Of a stretch of 64,000 nt of DNA, positions 23,070-36,015 are shown one piece after another; position 1 is the first letter of the stretch; each line of letters starts with the position of its first letter. Source of the DNA: Nemania diffusa (Eukaryota > Ascomycota > Sordariomycetes > Xylariales > Xylariaceae); contig JBBPUQ010000010.1 in NCBI GenBank assembly GCA_038501195.1, positions 2,161,001-2,225,000 of the forward strand. The letters run 5' to 3'. A program made the position numbers and the translations under genes. The notes below the pieces were generated by a model. It saw only the letters and a list, made by a program, of their open reading frames with translations, ran no database searches and was not told where the DNA came from.

Positions 23070-24490
23070 TTATTCCTTTTCTAGAAGCGGTTTCAGCACC
23101 TCGAGTGCCTTCATTGACTGTTCATTTGACAAAATTACAGCGCCTGCGCGCGCCGTGGAGAGGTAAGATAACTCGGCGCCGACCCCTGTCTCTATCATAT
23201 TCATTTCGTCAACGAGCTTCCCCGCTACGCCTGAGACAATACCTGTGGCTTCGAGGGGTAGGTTAACGAGATCAAGGAATATGGGTACGAGGTCACCCTC
23301 GGTGTCGCCGACGAGAGAGTCGCCGAAGACGTTTAGGAGAGTCTTATCTAATAGTAAAGAGGGCGCATCCTCCTGTGCCAAAGTGATAGATAAAAATTTA
23401 GGTTGGCTAGCCAGAACCGCAATCAGGCTAGTATACAACTTCGTATCCATGTTATCGAGCCAGCTCGTCCGGTGCCCGTTGCCGTTTGCTTGCCAACTAG
23501 AATGTGTTCGACGGTTGCTTAAATCGATCAACTCGGATACATCTCGACCAGAGCACTGGACAAGGCTAAGGCCGTCACAGATGTACGGGACCACGTTTCG
23601 CTTCTTGAGTAGATCAAAAGTCCGCTTCTGTAATTCTGCGGCGCTTGATGGTGGAGGTGTCGAAGGTGGCTCGCTACCTTGACTTTTTACGCGACCATGC
23701 GACATGACAGCTGGCGACACATAGGATGACTCATCTTCGATGCATTCAAACCCTCGAGCCAGCAGTGCCTGTACAACCGTATCCTTCTTCTTTCTAGGCA
23801 CTAATATGAAATCTGAGTAGTATGTCGTGATGAAAAGAATCGGGATGCCGGCTAGTGCTAGGGGGGATGTCAACTCCATGACGCGATTTCCTGCATCCAT
23901 CCCTGCGCTGATGACGGAGAGGACCAGATAAGGTTCTTTCGAGATAGTGACCCGTTTTGCGGCATCGCGCGAGAGGCGGTTGACGACAGGCTCAAACACT
24001 GTCTTGGCCCAATCGCTATTACACACAACTGAACATTCGATAGGCGTTATGCTTATGTTGAGGAATGCATGCCTCGTGTCGATATCGAGCCCTTCAACGC
24101 CATTGGTGAGACATATGTCTCCAGCCCCCTGAGGGAGAAGAACCTGTAATATAGGTTGCAGAAAGGTTGGGTATAAGTCTAGAGGTATGTGTATTAAGCT
24201 GAAGGTTCCCTCCTAAAAGATGTACTCGTAAGCATCCGACCGCATTGACATGATCGTTGCTCGGCATGCAAGGCCCAGCCGGCCTGTCTGTGCTGCTTGC
24301 ATGCCGGATTATTTCACGAAAAAAGATGCTGGGATGTTGATGCGCGCGATGTGACAGAAGGGTTTCCCCGCAGTCACAGACCTTGCCACCAGACCCGTAG
24401 TTCCCGCGATTTGTGATCCCAAGGGAATGGCACAGTCAACCACGACATGAGGGGAGAATTGCTCACCAGAAATGATATTTGGGCATTCAT
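23070..24490 (-). CDS. ACT-domain protein, CASTOR/GATSL arginine-sensor type
   Basis: A 24-nt first exon (24490-24467, encoding MNAQISFL) joins over a 254-nt intron to exon 2 (24212-23070), giving 388 residues. The join restores the conserved N-terminus, EGTFSLIHIPLDLYPTFLQP. Two ACT-like halves are visible: ITPIECSVVCNSDWAKTVFEP with SVISAGMDAGNRVMELTSPLA, and later a repeat with MIETGVGAELSYLSTARAGA. FITTYYSDFILVP is the second-strand signature shared with mammalian CASTOR1/GATSL proteins, which bind arginine and regulate GATOR2/TORC1. In fungi the ligand is not established to my knowledge, so an amino-acid-sensing role is inference. A Ser/Pro insert (about residues 185-205) separates the halves. 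Confidence 0.85.
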
Positions 24491-26378
24491 CGTAGAAATG
24501 CTGAGTTGAAGTGGCCGCGCACCTACACAGTAGATCGGCGCCAAGCAACCAGTGACCGATCCCCGAATGTCGGAAGCACCCCTGAAAAGCACGGACGGGA
24601 TTACCCTATTGGAATGCCGCTGTACGGATTGATTGGTGGTGGTGAAGGCAGGTGGAAGCGGGCTTGCGTGCAGCGAATAAAGTCGTGGCTTTGTGAAATC
24701 CGGATGGCGACTCGCAGCGTGGAACTCCCATTCCCATGTTTCTCTGGCGTTATTAAGAAAGACAGCCGCGGGAGATTCTTAGTCGACCGGAGAACGAAAC
24801 CGGCGCCGGCGTGTCCACGTACAAAGAGAAATGAGTCAACTGATATGATATGGCTCTGCCGCAGTAGATAGAGCGGTTAGATAATCGGAGGTTCTGTGGA
24901 CACGGAGGGGGAGGTTTAGTCTAAGTAGCACAACACTAAGAACAAGAAAAGCACTCGGAGAATACACGAGGAGCTCGATGGATTCGGGACATAGGTACAG
25001 AACAGGAGGCCATACGGTTGTTAGATAAGTAGGGCCTAGATAGACAGATAGATAGATACCTAGATAGATAGAGGTGGATTGGATACCTAGTCTACGCTAG
25101 AGGAGAGGGAGAGAGAAAAAAAAGAGTTAAATGTTAATTAAGGTATAGGCAGATAGCAATCGATCCTCCTCACGACAAACTTTGTCGAGTCAGCGAGAGA
25201 TAACGTAGCATGGTTGGCACCACTTAGACTTGCAATGGTGGAGTTGAGATAGATCGGCACGGTTGCGCTGCCGCTGCTGCTGCTGCCGACGCTGCTGTTA
25301 CTGTTGCTGCTATTGTTGCTGCACGGTGCCATGAAGATGTGTTGCGCTGTGGTTGCTCGCTGCTCGTCCGACCTGGTGAATGCGAATGCGGCTGCAATGT
25401 CGCTGCACCTGCAGAAAGCCTAAAGCAGATCTCGTGGACGATGTCGGATGCACTCTGTAAGTGGCTGGGAAATTGGAACCTACTCGATCGACCGGTGCGA
25501 GTTAAGTGTGTATGCTGTGAGGGGCACGGAAGCTTATGTATGTAACTTGGACACTCCGGTATCTAGACCAGAGACTAGGTAGCCTGGTGGCTAGACTAGA
25601 ACCGTACGGACTGGACTATCGTAGGGTAGGCAGACGGGGTGCGTTCCTCGAAACGGGGCTAAAAGGGACCACATGTAGGTAATTAGACATCACCTACATA
25701 CATACATACATACATCATCATCATCGTCTCGTCATCGTCATCATCCATCATTTCCCCATTCCCATCGTTGAATCCGCCTGCGTCTGCCTCTGCTTCTGCA
25801 TCTGCGTCGGCCTGCGTCTACCTGGGTAGCGTCTTGGTAGGTTGGTATTCCCTAAAAGGGGTATCCCGCCATACACGTAAGTAAGTAAGGGGTTGAAAGA
25901 AAAAAACACCAACGGCCGCAAGGAAGCTTGTCGTAGCACCGGCTATTCGAGCGTGTGGTCCGTGGCAGGAGTATACCAGCTAGTTCATTTTCGGCGAATC
26001 TTGCAGCAACGCATCTATCTAAGGGCACATACATACGCGGTAGGTCGCCTACGTAGTATCGAGGCATGTAGTGCACCTATGAGGTAGGTATCTAATAGGA
26101 GGACGGCGGAGCTGGGTACAGTGTAGGTGGTATCTAGCCAGTAGGCAGTTGGGTAGGTAAGGTCGCCAGGTACAGCACTGCAGGCTATTCCACGTTTCCG
26201 GCGGGCGTGGGGGGCTTGAGCAATCTCAGGTTGCTGTGGCTGGCTTGGTCTGGGGTATTGTTCCGAAGTCCAGCGCGCCTCTCTGCAATGATAGGCAATG
26301 TCTGCGCCAAAGAGGGGTTGTGCCGCCGGGTAGGAGACATTTACCTACCTAGGTAGGTATCTATCTGTACCGTACTGA
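24491..26378. other. intergenic, low-complexity, left flank of transposon
   Basis: About 1.9 kb holding the promoter of the ACT-domain gene, GATA-rich tracts (25035-25072), CATA/CATC tracts (25695-25745) and many TAGGTA/TACCTA motifs up to the insertion site. A 64-codon minus-strand frame at 25138-25332 (Ser/Asn-rich start) is open but I cannot support it as a gene. Confidence 0.5.
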
Positions 26379-26384
26379 CCTAAT
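26379..26384. repeat. target-site duplication, left copy (CCTAAT)
   Basis: CCTAAT directly abuts the left inverted repeat and is repeated exactly at 40521-40526 next to the right inverted repeat. A perfect 6-bp duplication is expected of cut-and-paste insertion with 6-bp staggered cuts. Confidence 0.88.
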
Positions 26385-26423
26385 TACGGCAACCCAAAGG
26401 GCCAACTGTTCGAAAACTAATTT
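26385..26423 (+). repeat. left terminal inverted repeat
   Basis: Begins TACGGCAACCC and matches the reverse complement of 40482-40520 at 37 of 39 positions. Both mismatches are transitions (A/G and C/T). Similarity stops after CGAAAACTAATTT. Confidence 0.92.
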
Positions 26424-26609
26424 CTTATTAAAATAACACCTAGGAAGTATAGAAATACCCCTTATAGGTGGGTATTATAGTTGTTTTTGGGTTAGCGTAT
26501 ATAGTGCGGCTAGAAATAGTGGAGGCTGTTGGTACATATAGAATATTTATTATTATTGATTTTCTCCCTAGCCACAACAATTTATTTTCCGGTAAGTTTT
26601 GGGGACATA

Positions 26610-26628
26610 CCCGTACAACCTTGTACAA
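26610..26628 (-). promoter_or_regulatory. paired TTGTACAA motif upstream of DUF3716-like gene
   Basis: On the minus strand this reads TTGTACAAGGTTGTACGGG: a palindromic octamer followed after two bases by a second half. It lies about 100 bases before the first gene of the transposon. The same composite recurs at 27417 and 37196, suggesting a binding site for an element-encoded protein. Confidence 0.6.
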
Positions 26629-26730
26629 GGGTGTTAACTGGTGTATTAGCATATACAAGCTTCTACACGTATTATCAACCATCAACAAACATTACCACGC
26701 CACATAACCCCGCATCATACATACGGCAAC

Positions 26731-27624
26731 ATGCCGCCACGCGGAGGTCGCGGGGGTAAACCCCGTCTAACCAAGGCCCAGATGGAGCAAGCCGCGGCCG
26801 ACCTTGCTGAAACCCGTCGCCAAGCAGAACGGGCTACTCAAACCCAGCGCGAGCAGCAAGTAGCCAGATCCAGGCAGGAAAATCGTGGTGATGATAGAAT
26901 CATCAATATTCGATTCTGGTGTTGGAATGGCAAGAGTTTGGAACATCTACACGATCATGACGACCCCGACGGCCATATTGCGAGAACCCGGAGCTTTCTT
27001 AATAGCCTCCGTAAGAGTAACTTCAACGACGTTCGTCGTTATATTGAGGACGATATCGTATGTACAACCTTGTACAACCTTAATACTACTTAAACTAACA
27101 TATATAGACTATCTCTCGCCTTATCATCCCAAAGGAAGTTCGAATCAAAGGCGCCCTCACTTACTGCAATATCGAGACAAGTCGTCAACAGCAAGCGTCG
27201 GCCGTTGCGGCTCATATGGTTCTTGACCAAGTCAACGTCAAGGATTGTCAAGCTTGTGCAAGTTCGAAAAGCCGTGGCCCTTTCGACAAGTGTATTTCTT
27301 TTGGCCCTAACGTCTTCGGCGGCGCTTGTTCTTGCTGCCAATACTCTTCACTGGCGACATCGTGCGTTTTCCATAAGAAACAAAAGGGATCTAAATATGC
27401 AGAGGCTTGTAAGTACTTGTACAACCTTGTACGGGCGTATACTAACATCCACAGCCGACGATAAGGACGTGGAAACCGTAAAGCTGCCTAAGATTACTCC
27501 GGAAATGCTTGAACAGGCTACTACTGGCCAGCTCGAGCGTCTTCGTCGACAAATTGACCAAGAGTTGGGTAGCCGCGAGGAGGATGAGGGGGATATGCCT
27601 TCGCGCAAGCGTGCGCGACGATGA
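26731..27624 (+). CDS. transposon protein with DUF3716-like zinc-binding domain
   Basis: Three exons (26731-27057, 27108-27408, 27455-27624) give 265 residues with no stop. The N-terminus is a Gly/Arg-rich start (MPPRGGRGG) followed by a charged coiled-coil-like helix (about 15-55). The central domain has cysteine clusters CQACASSKSRGPFDKC and GGACSCCQY plus a later SC, matching my recollection of the fungal DUF3716 pattern and probably binding zinc. The C-terminal part is acidic, with a helix (LEQATTGQLERLRRQIDQEL) and a basic end (SRKRARR) that could be a nuclear localisation signal. It lies inside the transposon left end. Both introns are very short and each contains TTGTACAA motifs. The function is unknown; a DNA-binding accessory to transposition is my inference. 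Confidence 0.75.
27059..27079 (+). promoter_or_regulatory. TTGTACAA motif pair inside intron 1
   Basis: Two overlapping TGTACAA copies separated by two bases in the first intron of the DUF3716-like gene, almost abutting the splice donor. Confidence 0.5.
27417..27435 (+). promoter_or_regulatory. paired TTGTACAA motif inside intron 2
   Basis: TTGTACAACCTTGTACGGG, followed by CG, lies in the second intron of the DUF3716-like gene. It is nearly identical to the copy upstream of the transposase gene at 37196. Confidence 0.6.
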
Positions 27625-28205
27625 ATAATTGTGTTGGACTTGGTTTGGGTTTCTACGAGTTAATACTAGGGTTTACGGGTTGATACACACTTGAATTGAG
27701 GTTTTGAGAGTTAGTACACCTTTAAGTAAGGTGAAATCGATAGTTATAAAAACTTTGCAAAGGTTTTTTCTTACTTAAACTTAGTAAGCAAAGTTAAATA
27801 ACTAAGTTAATGAATAATTTTTCATGATATAAAGTTTTAATTTTAATAAATGTGAAATCTTATAATATAAAATATAAATAAATAAAGAAATAAATAAATA
27901 AATAAATAAAATATAATATAATTTTATAATATATAATTTATAAATTAAATTATATATTTTAAATTAATATAATATTAAAATTAATAAAAATATAATTATA
28001 TATATAATAAATAAATATTAATTTATAAATTAATATATTAAAAAATTATATATTTTAATTATAATAATATAAATAAATAAATAAAAAAATAAAAAATTGT
28101 TTTTTAAATAATAATAAATTAAAAAAAAAAAAAAAATATATTTAAATGTTTATTTAAATAATTTATTTATATTATAATATATATATTTATAATTATAATA
28201 AATAT

Positions 28206-28356
28206 AATTAAATTAAATATATTATAAATAAATTAATTAAAAAATAAAAAAAAGTTTTATATATAAATAATAAAAGTTTAATTATATATTTATTATATAT
28301 AATAATTAATTAAATTATATAATTATTAAATTAAATTATTATTATTTAATTATAAA
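28206..28356 (+). repeat. A/T-core direct repeat B, copy 1
   Basis: About 150 bases starting TAATTAAATTAAATATATTA that recur at 32910-33065 with few differences. A weaker third copy begins near 34806. Confidence 0.7.
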
Positions 28357-28389
28357 TTAATATATATTTAATTTATAATATTATTTTTT

Positions 28390-28890
28390 TTTTAATATAT
28401 TAATTTATAAATAAATTATTTTATTTTATATTGTTATTTTATAATTATTATATTATATAATTACTATATAATTTTTAATAATTTAAATAATTAATAAATA
28501 TTTTATATAATATAATTTATTTATTATTTATATTAAATTATTATTTTTAATATTATTATTTTTTAAAATTTAAATTAATAAATAAATAATTTTTTATTTT
28601 TTATATATTATATAATTTATAAATTTATAATTTATTTTTTATTTAATTTATTTATTTTGTTTTATAAATTTAGTTTTTATATTATATTTATAATAAAAAT
28701 ATAAATTTTAATAATTAAAAAATAATTTAAATATAATTTAAAAATAAAAAAAATTAAAAACTATAGTTTTAATTTTTAATTTTTTATTATTTTAAAATAG
28801 TTTTTAATAAAATAGCTTTATATATATATATATAAATATAATATATATTTAATATTAATAAATTTATATTTATATTTATTAAATTATTTA
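28390..28890 (+). repeat. A/T-core direct repeat C, copy 1
   Basis: A collinear but degenerate stretch resembling 35615-36015, including the shared segment TATATTTAATATTAATAAAT near its end. Confidence 0.55.
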
Positions 28891-28989
28891 TATATATAAA
28901 TATTTATAACTTTTTTTATTTAAAAAATAGTTTTAAAAATAATATTTTTAAATAATAAATTAATTATATAAAAATTATATATATATTTT

Positions 28990-29253
28990 ATTAAAATAGC
29001 AATATTAATTATAATTAATATATATTTAAATTTTTTTTATATAATTTATTATTTATTTATTAAATAGTTAATTATACTTTATTATATATAATATTAATAA
29101 ATTGTTAATAAATTTATATAATTTATATATATATATTATATATATAAAGATTTTTTTTTAAATAAAAAAACAACAATAGTATTATATAATTATAATATTA
29201 TATTTTGTTTTAGTTTTGCTATATATAATTAATTATATAAAATTAAATCAATA
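28990..29253 (+). repeat. A/T-core direct repeat A, copy 1
   Basis: About 260 bases that recur at 31303-31563. Differences are mostly transitions, for example AGC against AAT near the start and TTGTTTTAG against TTGCTTTAG near the end, plus a few 1-2 base indels. Confidence 0.85.
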
Positions 29254-31302
29254 TTAATTAATAATTATATTAACTTTTTTTATTTAATAGTAATATATTA
29301 TAAATTAATAAGTTTTAAATAATATTATAAAATTTAATAGTTTTATATTAATATTATTTATTTTTAATAATTGTTTATAAATTAATTAAATTTTTATTTT
29401 ATTTTTTAATATTATATAAAAAGTAAAAACTATTAAAAAAGCTATAAAAATATTTTAAAAAAAACAAATTCTAATTAAAATTAATTATATAATTAATTAA
29501 TAAAACAGTTTTATTTTATATAAAATATTTATATAGCAAAAAAAATAAAACTAAAATAAACTATATAAAATATAAACTATTAAAAAATTTAATATTATAA
29601 TTAATATAATTAATAAATTTATAAAATTTTAATATATATAAATTAAACTTTATTTTTATATAATAAAAAATATAAAATAAAACAATAAAAATAATATATT
29701 ATTTATTTTAATAAATATTATATAAAAAAAAAAAGCTAATTTAAAAAATTAATATAATTTTTAATTTTTTTATATAATTAAATTTTATATTTTTTTAATT
29801 AAGAAAAATAAATTATAAACTAATTATTAAATTATAAATAAATAATATTATTAATATATTTAAACTTTTTTTTAAAAAATTTAATATAATAAAAATTAAT
29901 AAATTATTTATATAAAAAATATTTAAATTTATAAAATATAACTTTAATAAATATTATAATATTTAAATTTTTAAATTAAAGTTTATATAAAAAGTTAAAA
30001 ATAAAATTATTTAATTATATAAAAAGTTTTAATTAATTATATAAAAATATAACAATTTAAAAAAAAATATTATATTTATATAATTATTAATAATTTAATA
30101 AATAAATTAACAATTAATTTTAATTTTTAAATTTATTTTAATTTAAAACTATAATAAAATATATAAATTATAAAATATTATATAAATATATATATAATTA
30201 ATTAATAAATTTATATAAAAATTTATATATATTTATTTATTAAACTTAAAAATAAATATTTTAAAAAAACTATATTATAAATTATATAATTATTATATAA
30301 ATTAATTAAATTAAGTTTATATTAATTTAAAATATATTATAAATATTATTATTAAAAATTTAAAATAATTGTTTTTTTATATAATTTTTATTTATTAATT
30401 ATTAATAATAGTTTTAAAATTTTAATATTATTAAATTATAAATAAACAATATTTTTAATTTTATATAATAAAATTTAAAACTAAACTTAAACAAATTTTA
30501 AATAAAAATAATTTAATTAAATTTAATAATATTTAAATTATATTTATAAATAAATATATTATATTAATTTAAAAAAGTTAAATTATATAATTAATTAAAA
30601 TTTATTTTTATATAAAAAACTTTATATAATAATATATTTTTTAATATATTTAAAATATATATATAAATAATATTTATTAATTAAAAATTTTTTATAACTT
30701 ATTTATTATTATTTAAATTATTAATTTATAAAAAGTTAATATAATTATTTTAAATAAATAAATTAAATAATAAATTAATAATTATAATTATAAACAAATG
30801 TTTATATTTTTTAATTTATATTATAAAAAGTTTTTTATTTTTATAAATAATTTATTTATAAATAATATAAATATAATATTATAAATTAAAATTTTAATTA
30901 TATTAGTTATAAAAACTTATATAAAAAATAATATTAATTTAAAATTTAAAATTTAAAATTTTTAATAATATTATTTATTAAAATTTAAATAAATATAAAT
31001 AAATAATTAACAATATATTAATTAATAAATTATATAAAATAATTAATAAATTTAATAATATAATTATTTTTTATATAACTTTTTAAAAAATTTTAAAAAT
31101 ATTTTAAATTAATAAAAAAAATAACTTAATTAATATATTAATAAAAAAAGTATTAAACTAAATATTAAAAGTATTACTTTTAATTAATAAATTATATATA
31201 TAAATAAAAAATATATATAAAAAAAATAAAAAAAATATATATAAAAAAAATAAAAAAAATATATATATAAAAAAAACTATAACTAAAAATTCTTTTTACA
31301 AC

Positions 31303-31563
31303 TATTAAAATAATAATATTAATTATAGTTAATATATATTTAATTTTTTTTATATAATTTATTATTTATTTATTAAATAATTAATTATATTTTATTATAT
31401 ATAATATTAATAAATTATTAATAAATTTATATAATTTATATATATATATTATATATATAAATTTTTTTTTAAATAAAAAAACAATAATAATATTATATAA
31501 TTACAATATTATATTTTGCTTTAGTTTTGCTATATATAATCGATTATATAAAATTAAATTAAT
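31303..31563 (+). repeat. A/T-core direct repeat A, copy 2
   Basis: Second copy of the repeat at 28990-29253, offset 2.3 kb, with transition-type divergence. Confidence 0.85.
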
Positions 31564-31685
31564 ATATTTAATTATATTTTATAATTTAATTGTTTTTTTT
31601 ATAATAATATTTAAATTAATAATAAATAATAAAATTTTTATTTAATTAAATGATTTTTTATTTTTAATTTAATTAAATATTAATT

Positions 31686-32657
31686 AATTTTATTATATTT
31701 AAATATTTTTATTATAATTAATATAAAATATATTTATATTATATAAAATAATTACTTTTTTTATAAGTTATATTTTTATAAATTATTTATATTATATAAT
31801 TTTATATATAAATTAAAATATATATTAATAAAGTTTATAAATTAAAAAAAATTTAAAAAATTAATATATTAATATTAAAAATTATAAAAAAGTTTAAATA
31901 ATAATAATAAATTTTTGTTTATTTTTATATTAATTTAATTAATTTTTAAAAATAATTAATAATATTATTATATATAAATTATTAATAAAACTATTAATAT
32001 TATATTAAAAATAAAAAGTTTATTAAATTAATTAATCTTTAAAAATAATTATAAATAAAATTATAAAATTAAAAAAATATTAATATTTTAAAAATTATAT
32101 AATATTTTATAAATTAATAACTATTTATTTTTATTATTTTTATTTAAATTTTTATTAATTAAAAATTTTATAATTTTTATAAAATTTTATATATAAAATA
32201 TATAATTTATAATTATATAATATAATTTTAATATAAAGTTTTATATAAATTTATTTAAAAATTATAAAACTTTTAATTAATAAAAATTTAAATAAAAATA
32301 ATAAAAATAAATAGTTATTAATTTATAAAATATTATATAATTTTTAAAATATTAATATTTTTTTTAATTTTATAATTTTATTTATAATTATTTTTAAAAA
32401 TTAATTAAGTTAATATAAAAATAAATAAAAATTTATTATTATTATTTAAATTTTTTTATAATTTTTAATATTAATATATTAATTTTTTAAATTTTATTTA
32501 TTTTTTTAACTTTATTAATATATATTTTAATTTATATATAAAATTATATAATATAAATAATTTATAAAAATATAATTTATAAAAAAAGTAGTTATTTTAT
32601 ATAATATAAATATATTTTATATTAATTATAATAAAAATGTTTAAATATAATAAAATT
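31686..32657. repeat. long inverted repeat, arms about 430-520 bp
   Basis: The left arm (31686 to about 32205) is matched by the reverse complement of about 32235-32657. The left arm carries an extra segment of about 94 bases near 31960-32050 that is absent from the right arm. The centre is around 32218. Confidence 0.75.
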
Positions 32658-32909
32658 ATATTTTTAAATTTTTTAAAATATTATTATTTATTAATAATTT
32701 ATTAATAATATTTAAATATTAAATATTAAAATTGTTATATTTTTATAACTTTTAAATAAATAAAAAAATTTAATATATAATTTATATAAAAGTTTTATTA
32801 TTTAAATTTATAAAAATAAAAAAATATTAATTTAATATATAATATATATATATATAATTTATAAATTAAAATAAAAAGTTAATTTATATATAATAAATAT
32901 ACTTAAATA

Positions 32910-33065
32910 ATAATTAAATTAAATATATTATAAATAAATTAATTAAAAAATAAAAAAAAAGCTTTTATATATAAATAATAAATGTTTAATTATATATTTA
33001 TTATATATAATAATTAATTAAATTATATAATTAATAAATTAAATTGTTATTATTTAATTATAAAT
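32910..33065 (+). repeat. A/T-core direct repeat B, copy 2
   Basis: Second copy of 28206-28356. Confidence 0.7.
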
Positions 33066-34871
33066 AAATTATTAATAATATTTTAATAGTTAATATTAAT
33101 TTAATATATAAGTTTATAATAAAATAATTTATTAATAAAAAAAAACTAAAAAAGTTTTTATTTTATTATTAATAAAAGTTATTATAATATAAAACTTTTT
33201 TTTATTAAAATAATTTTTAATTATATATAATATATATTATTAATATTATTAAAAATATTAATAATATTAATTTTTTTTATTATAATTATAAATTTAATTT
33301 ATTTATATATTAATTAATTTAATAATATATATATAATTTTAATATTTTATTATATAATAAAATAAATTAAATAATTTATAATATATAAATATATAAAAAA
33401 TTAATTAAAAATAATAGTTAATATTATAAATTATTTATATTTTATTTAATTAATTTAAAAAATATATTATATATAATATATTTTATTAATATTATTAAAA
33501 ATATTAATAATATTAATTTTTTAATTATATTTATAAATATATATAAATATTATTTTATTTATAAATATTAATTAATATAATTTATTTTAATTTATTTAAA
33601 TAAATAATAAAATTATAAAAAAATAATTAAATTATATTTTAATATATTTATTTTTTAAAATTAAACATTTATAATTATATTAATATAATTAATAATAATT
33701 ATATAGTTATTTTTATTAATTTATTAAAATTTTATTAAATATAATATTATTATAAATAAATTAATAATTAATATTAATTTAATATATAAGTTTTTAATAA
33801 ATTAATAAATTATAAAAAATATAATATTAATTATAAATTTAAAAATTAAATAATATTATATATTTTTAAATATAAAACTAAAAAATATATTTAATTTTTT
33901 TAATTAAATTAATATATTTATATAAAAACTTTTTAATTTATTATTTTAATTTTTTTATTAAATTTTAAATAAATTTATTATTTTAAATAAATAATAAAAT
34001 TTTTTTATTTAAATATAAATATATTTTATAATATAAATTATAATATTATTTATAAATTTATATAATAAAATAATTTATTACAAAAATAAAAAAAATATTA
34101 TAAAAGTTTTTATTATATATTAATATTAATAATATAATTTTTTATTAAAATAATTAATATAATAAATAAAAATTAAAAAATTATTATAGTTTATTTTAAA
34201 AATATATTGTTTTTATATAAATTTATTTATTTAATATTTTTAAAAACTTTTATTAATATAAAAAAATTTAAAAATAATTAATTAATATAAATTAATAAAA
34301 AATAAAAAAAACTATAATTATAATATATAATTTATATAATCTTTTTTATTTTTTATATTATTAATATTAAAAATAATTATAAATTAATTTTAAATATTAA
34401 TAAAAATATTAATAATAAATAAAATATATTATTAATTTAATGTTTTATAAATAATACTTTTATATATTATATTATATAAAAAATTATTATATTTAATTAT
34501 TTAATATTATTTATATATATAAATATATATAATTATATTTTTTAAAAGTTATTTAAAAAATTAAAAAATTAAAAAAATTAATTAAAATTTATAAAATTTA
34601 AATATATATATATATATATATAAATAATTTATATATAAATATAATAATATTTTAAATAATTTTATAAATAATTTATTTTAAAAAAATATTAAAACTTTAT
34701 TATTATTATTATTAATTATTTAATTAAATATTATATATTTTTAATTTTTAATTTTTAATAATAATTATTTAATATTTAAAAATTTTTTATAAATATAATA
34801 AATAATAATTAAATTAAATATATTATTAATATATTAATTAAAATTTAAAAAAAAAAAAACATTTATATATA

Positions 34872-35037
34872 AATAATAAAATTATTAAATTATAATTAAT
34901 TATAATTAATATAAAAAAAATAATAATATAATTTTTTATTTTTTATTAATTAATATTAAATATTAATAAATAAAAAATTATATTATTATTTTTTTTATAT
35001 TAATTATAATTAATTATAATTTAATAATTTTATTATT
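34872..35037. repeat. 166-bp near-perfect hairpin
   Basis: Two arms of about 80 bases, beginning AATAATAAAATTATTAAATT and ending with the complement, pair almost without mismatch around a short centre near 34954. Confidence 0.8.
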
Positions 35038-35614
35038 AAATTTTTATTGTTTAAATTATATATTTTATAAATTTATTAAAATTATTTTTAAAAGTTTAAT
35101 TTTTTTATTTTTAATTTTAATAAATTATATTAATATTTTTAATTTTATATAAATATTTATTTAAATAATTTATTTATATTATAATATATTTATTTTTTAA
35201 TAATAAATATTTATATTTATATTAATTTATTAATATTTTATTAAATTATAATATTATTATAATTAAATTAAAATTAATTATAAAAATTTAATTATAATTT
35301 ATAATAATAATTTAATATATAATTTTTTAATAAAACTTAAATAAAATTAAAAAAGTTTTAATTATATATTATAATAAATAATAATATAACTTTTTATTTA
35401 AAATAATTAATATAATAATAAAAAATTAAATTATTATATTAATATTTTTAATATTATATTATTTTTAAATTATTAAATTAATTAATTTAAATTATATATT
35501 ATAATTATATTTTTTTTATTAATATAATAATTAAATAAATTATATAATTTATAAATTAAATTAAAATTAATTTATAATATTATTTTTTAAAAATTATTAT
35601 TTAAAATATTTTTT

Positions 35615-36015
35615 AAAATATTAATTTATTAATAAATTATTTTATTTTATATTAGTTTTTTATTATTATTATATTATATAATTTTTATATAATATTTAAA
35701 ATTTTTAAATAATTATTAAATATTTTATATAAAATTATTATTTATTAAATTATATTTTTTAAATTTTAAAATAATAAATTATTAACTTTTTATTATTTAT
35801 ATATTATATAATTTATAATTATTTATTTTATTTTTAATTTAATTTATTTATAATATTTATAATAAAAATATAAATTTTAATAATTTAAAAATAAAATAAA
35901 TAAAAATTATAAATTTTTATTTTATTATAAAAAAATAATAGCTTTTTTTAAATATATATATTATATATTTAATATTAATAAATTTATATTTATATTTATT
36001 AAAACTTTATATATT
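35615..36015 (+). repeat. A/T-core direct repeat C, copy 2
   Basis: Degenerate second copy of 28390-28890, in the same order and orientation. Confidence 0.55.
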
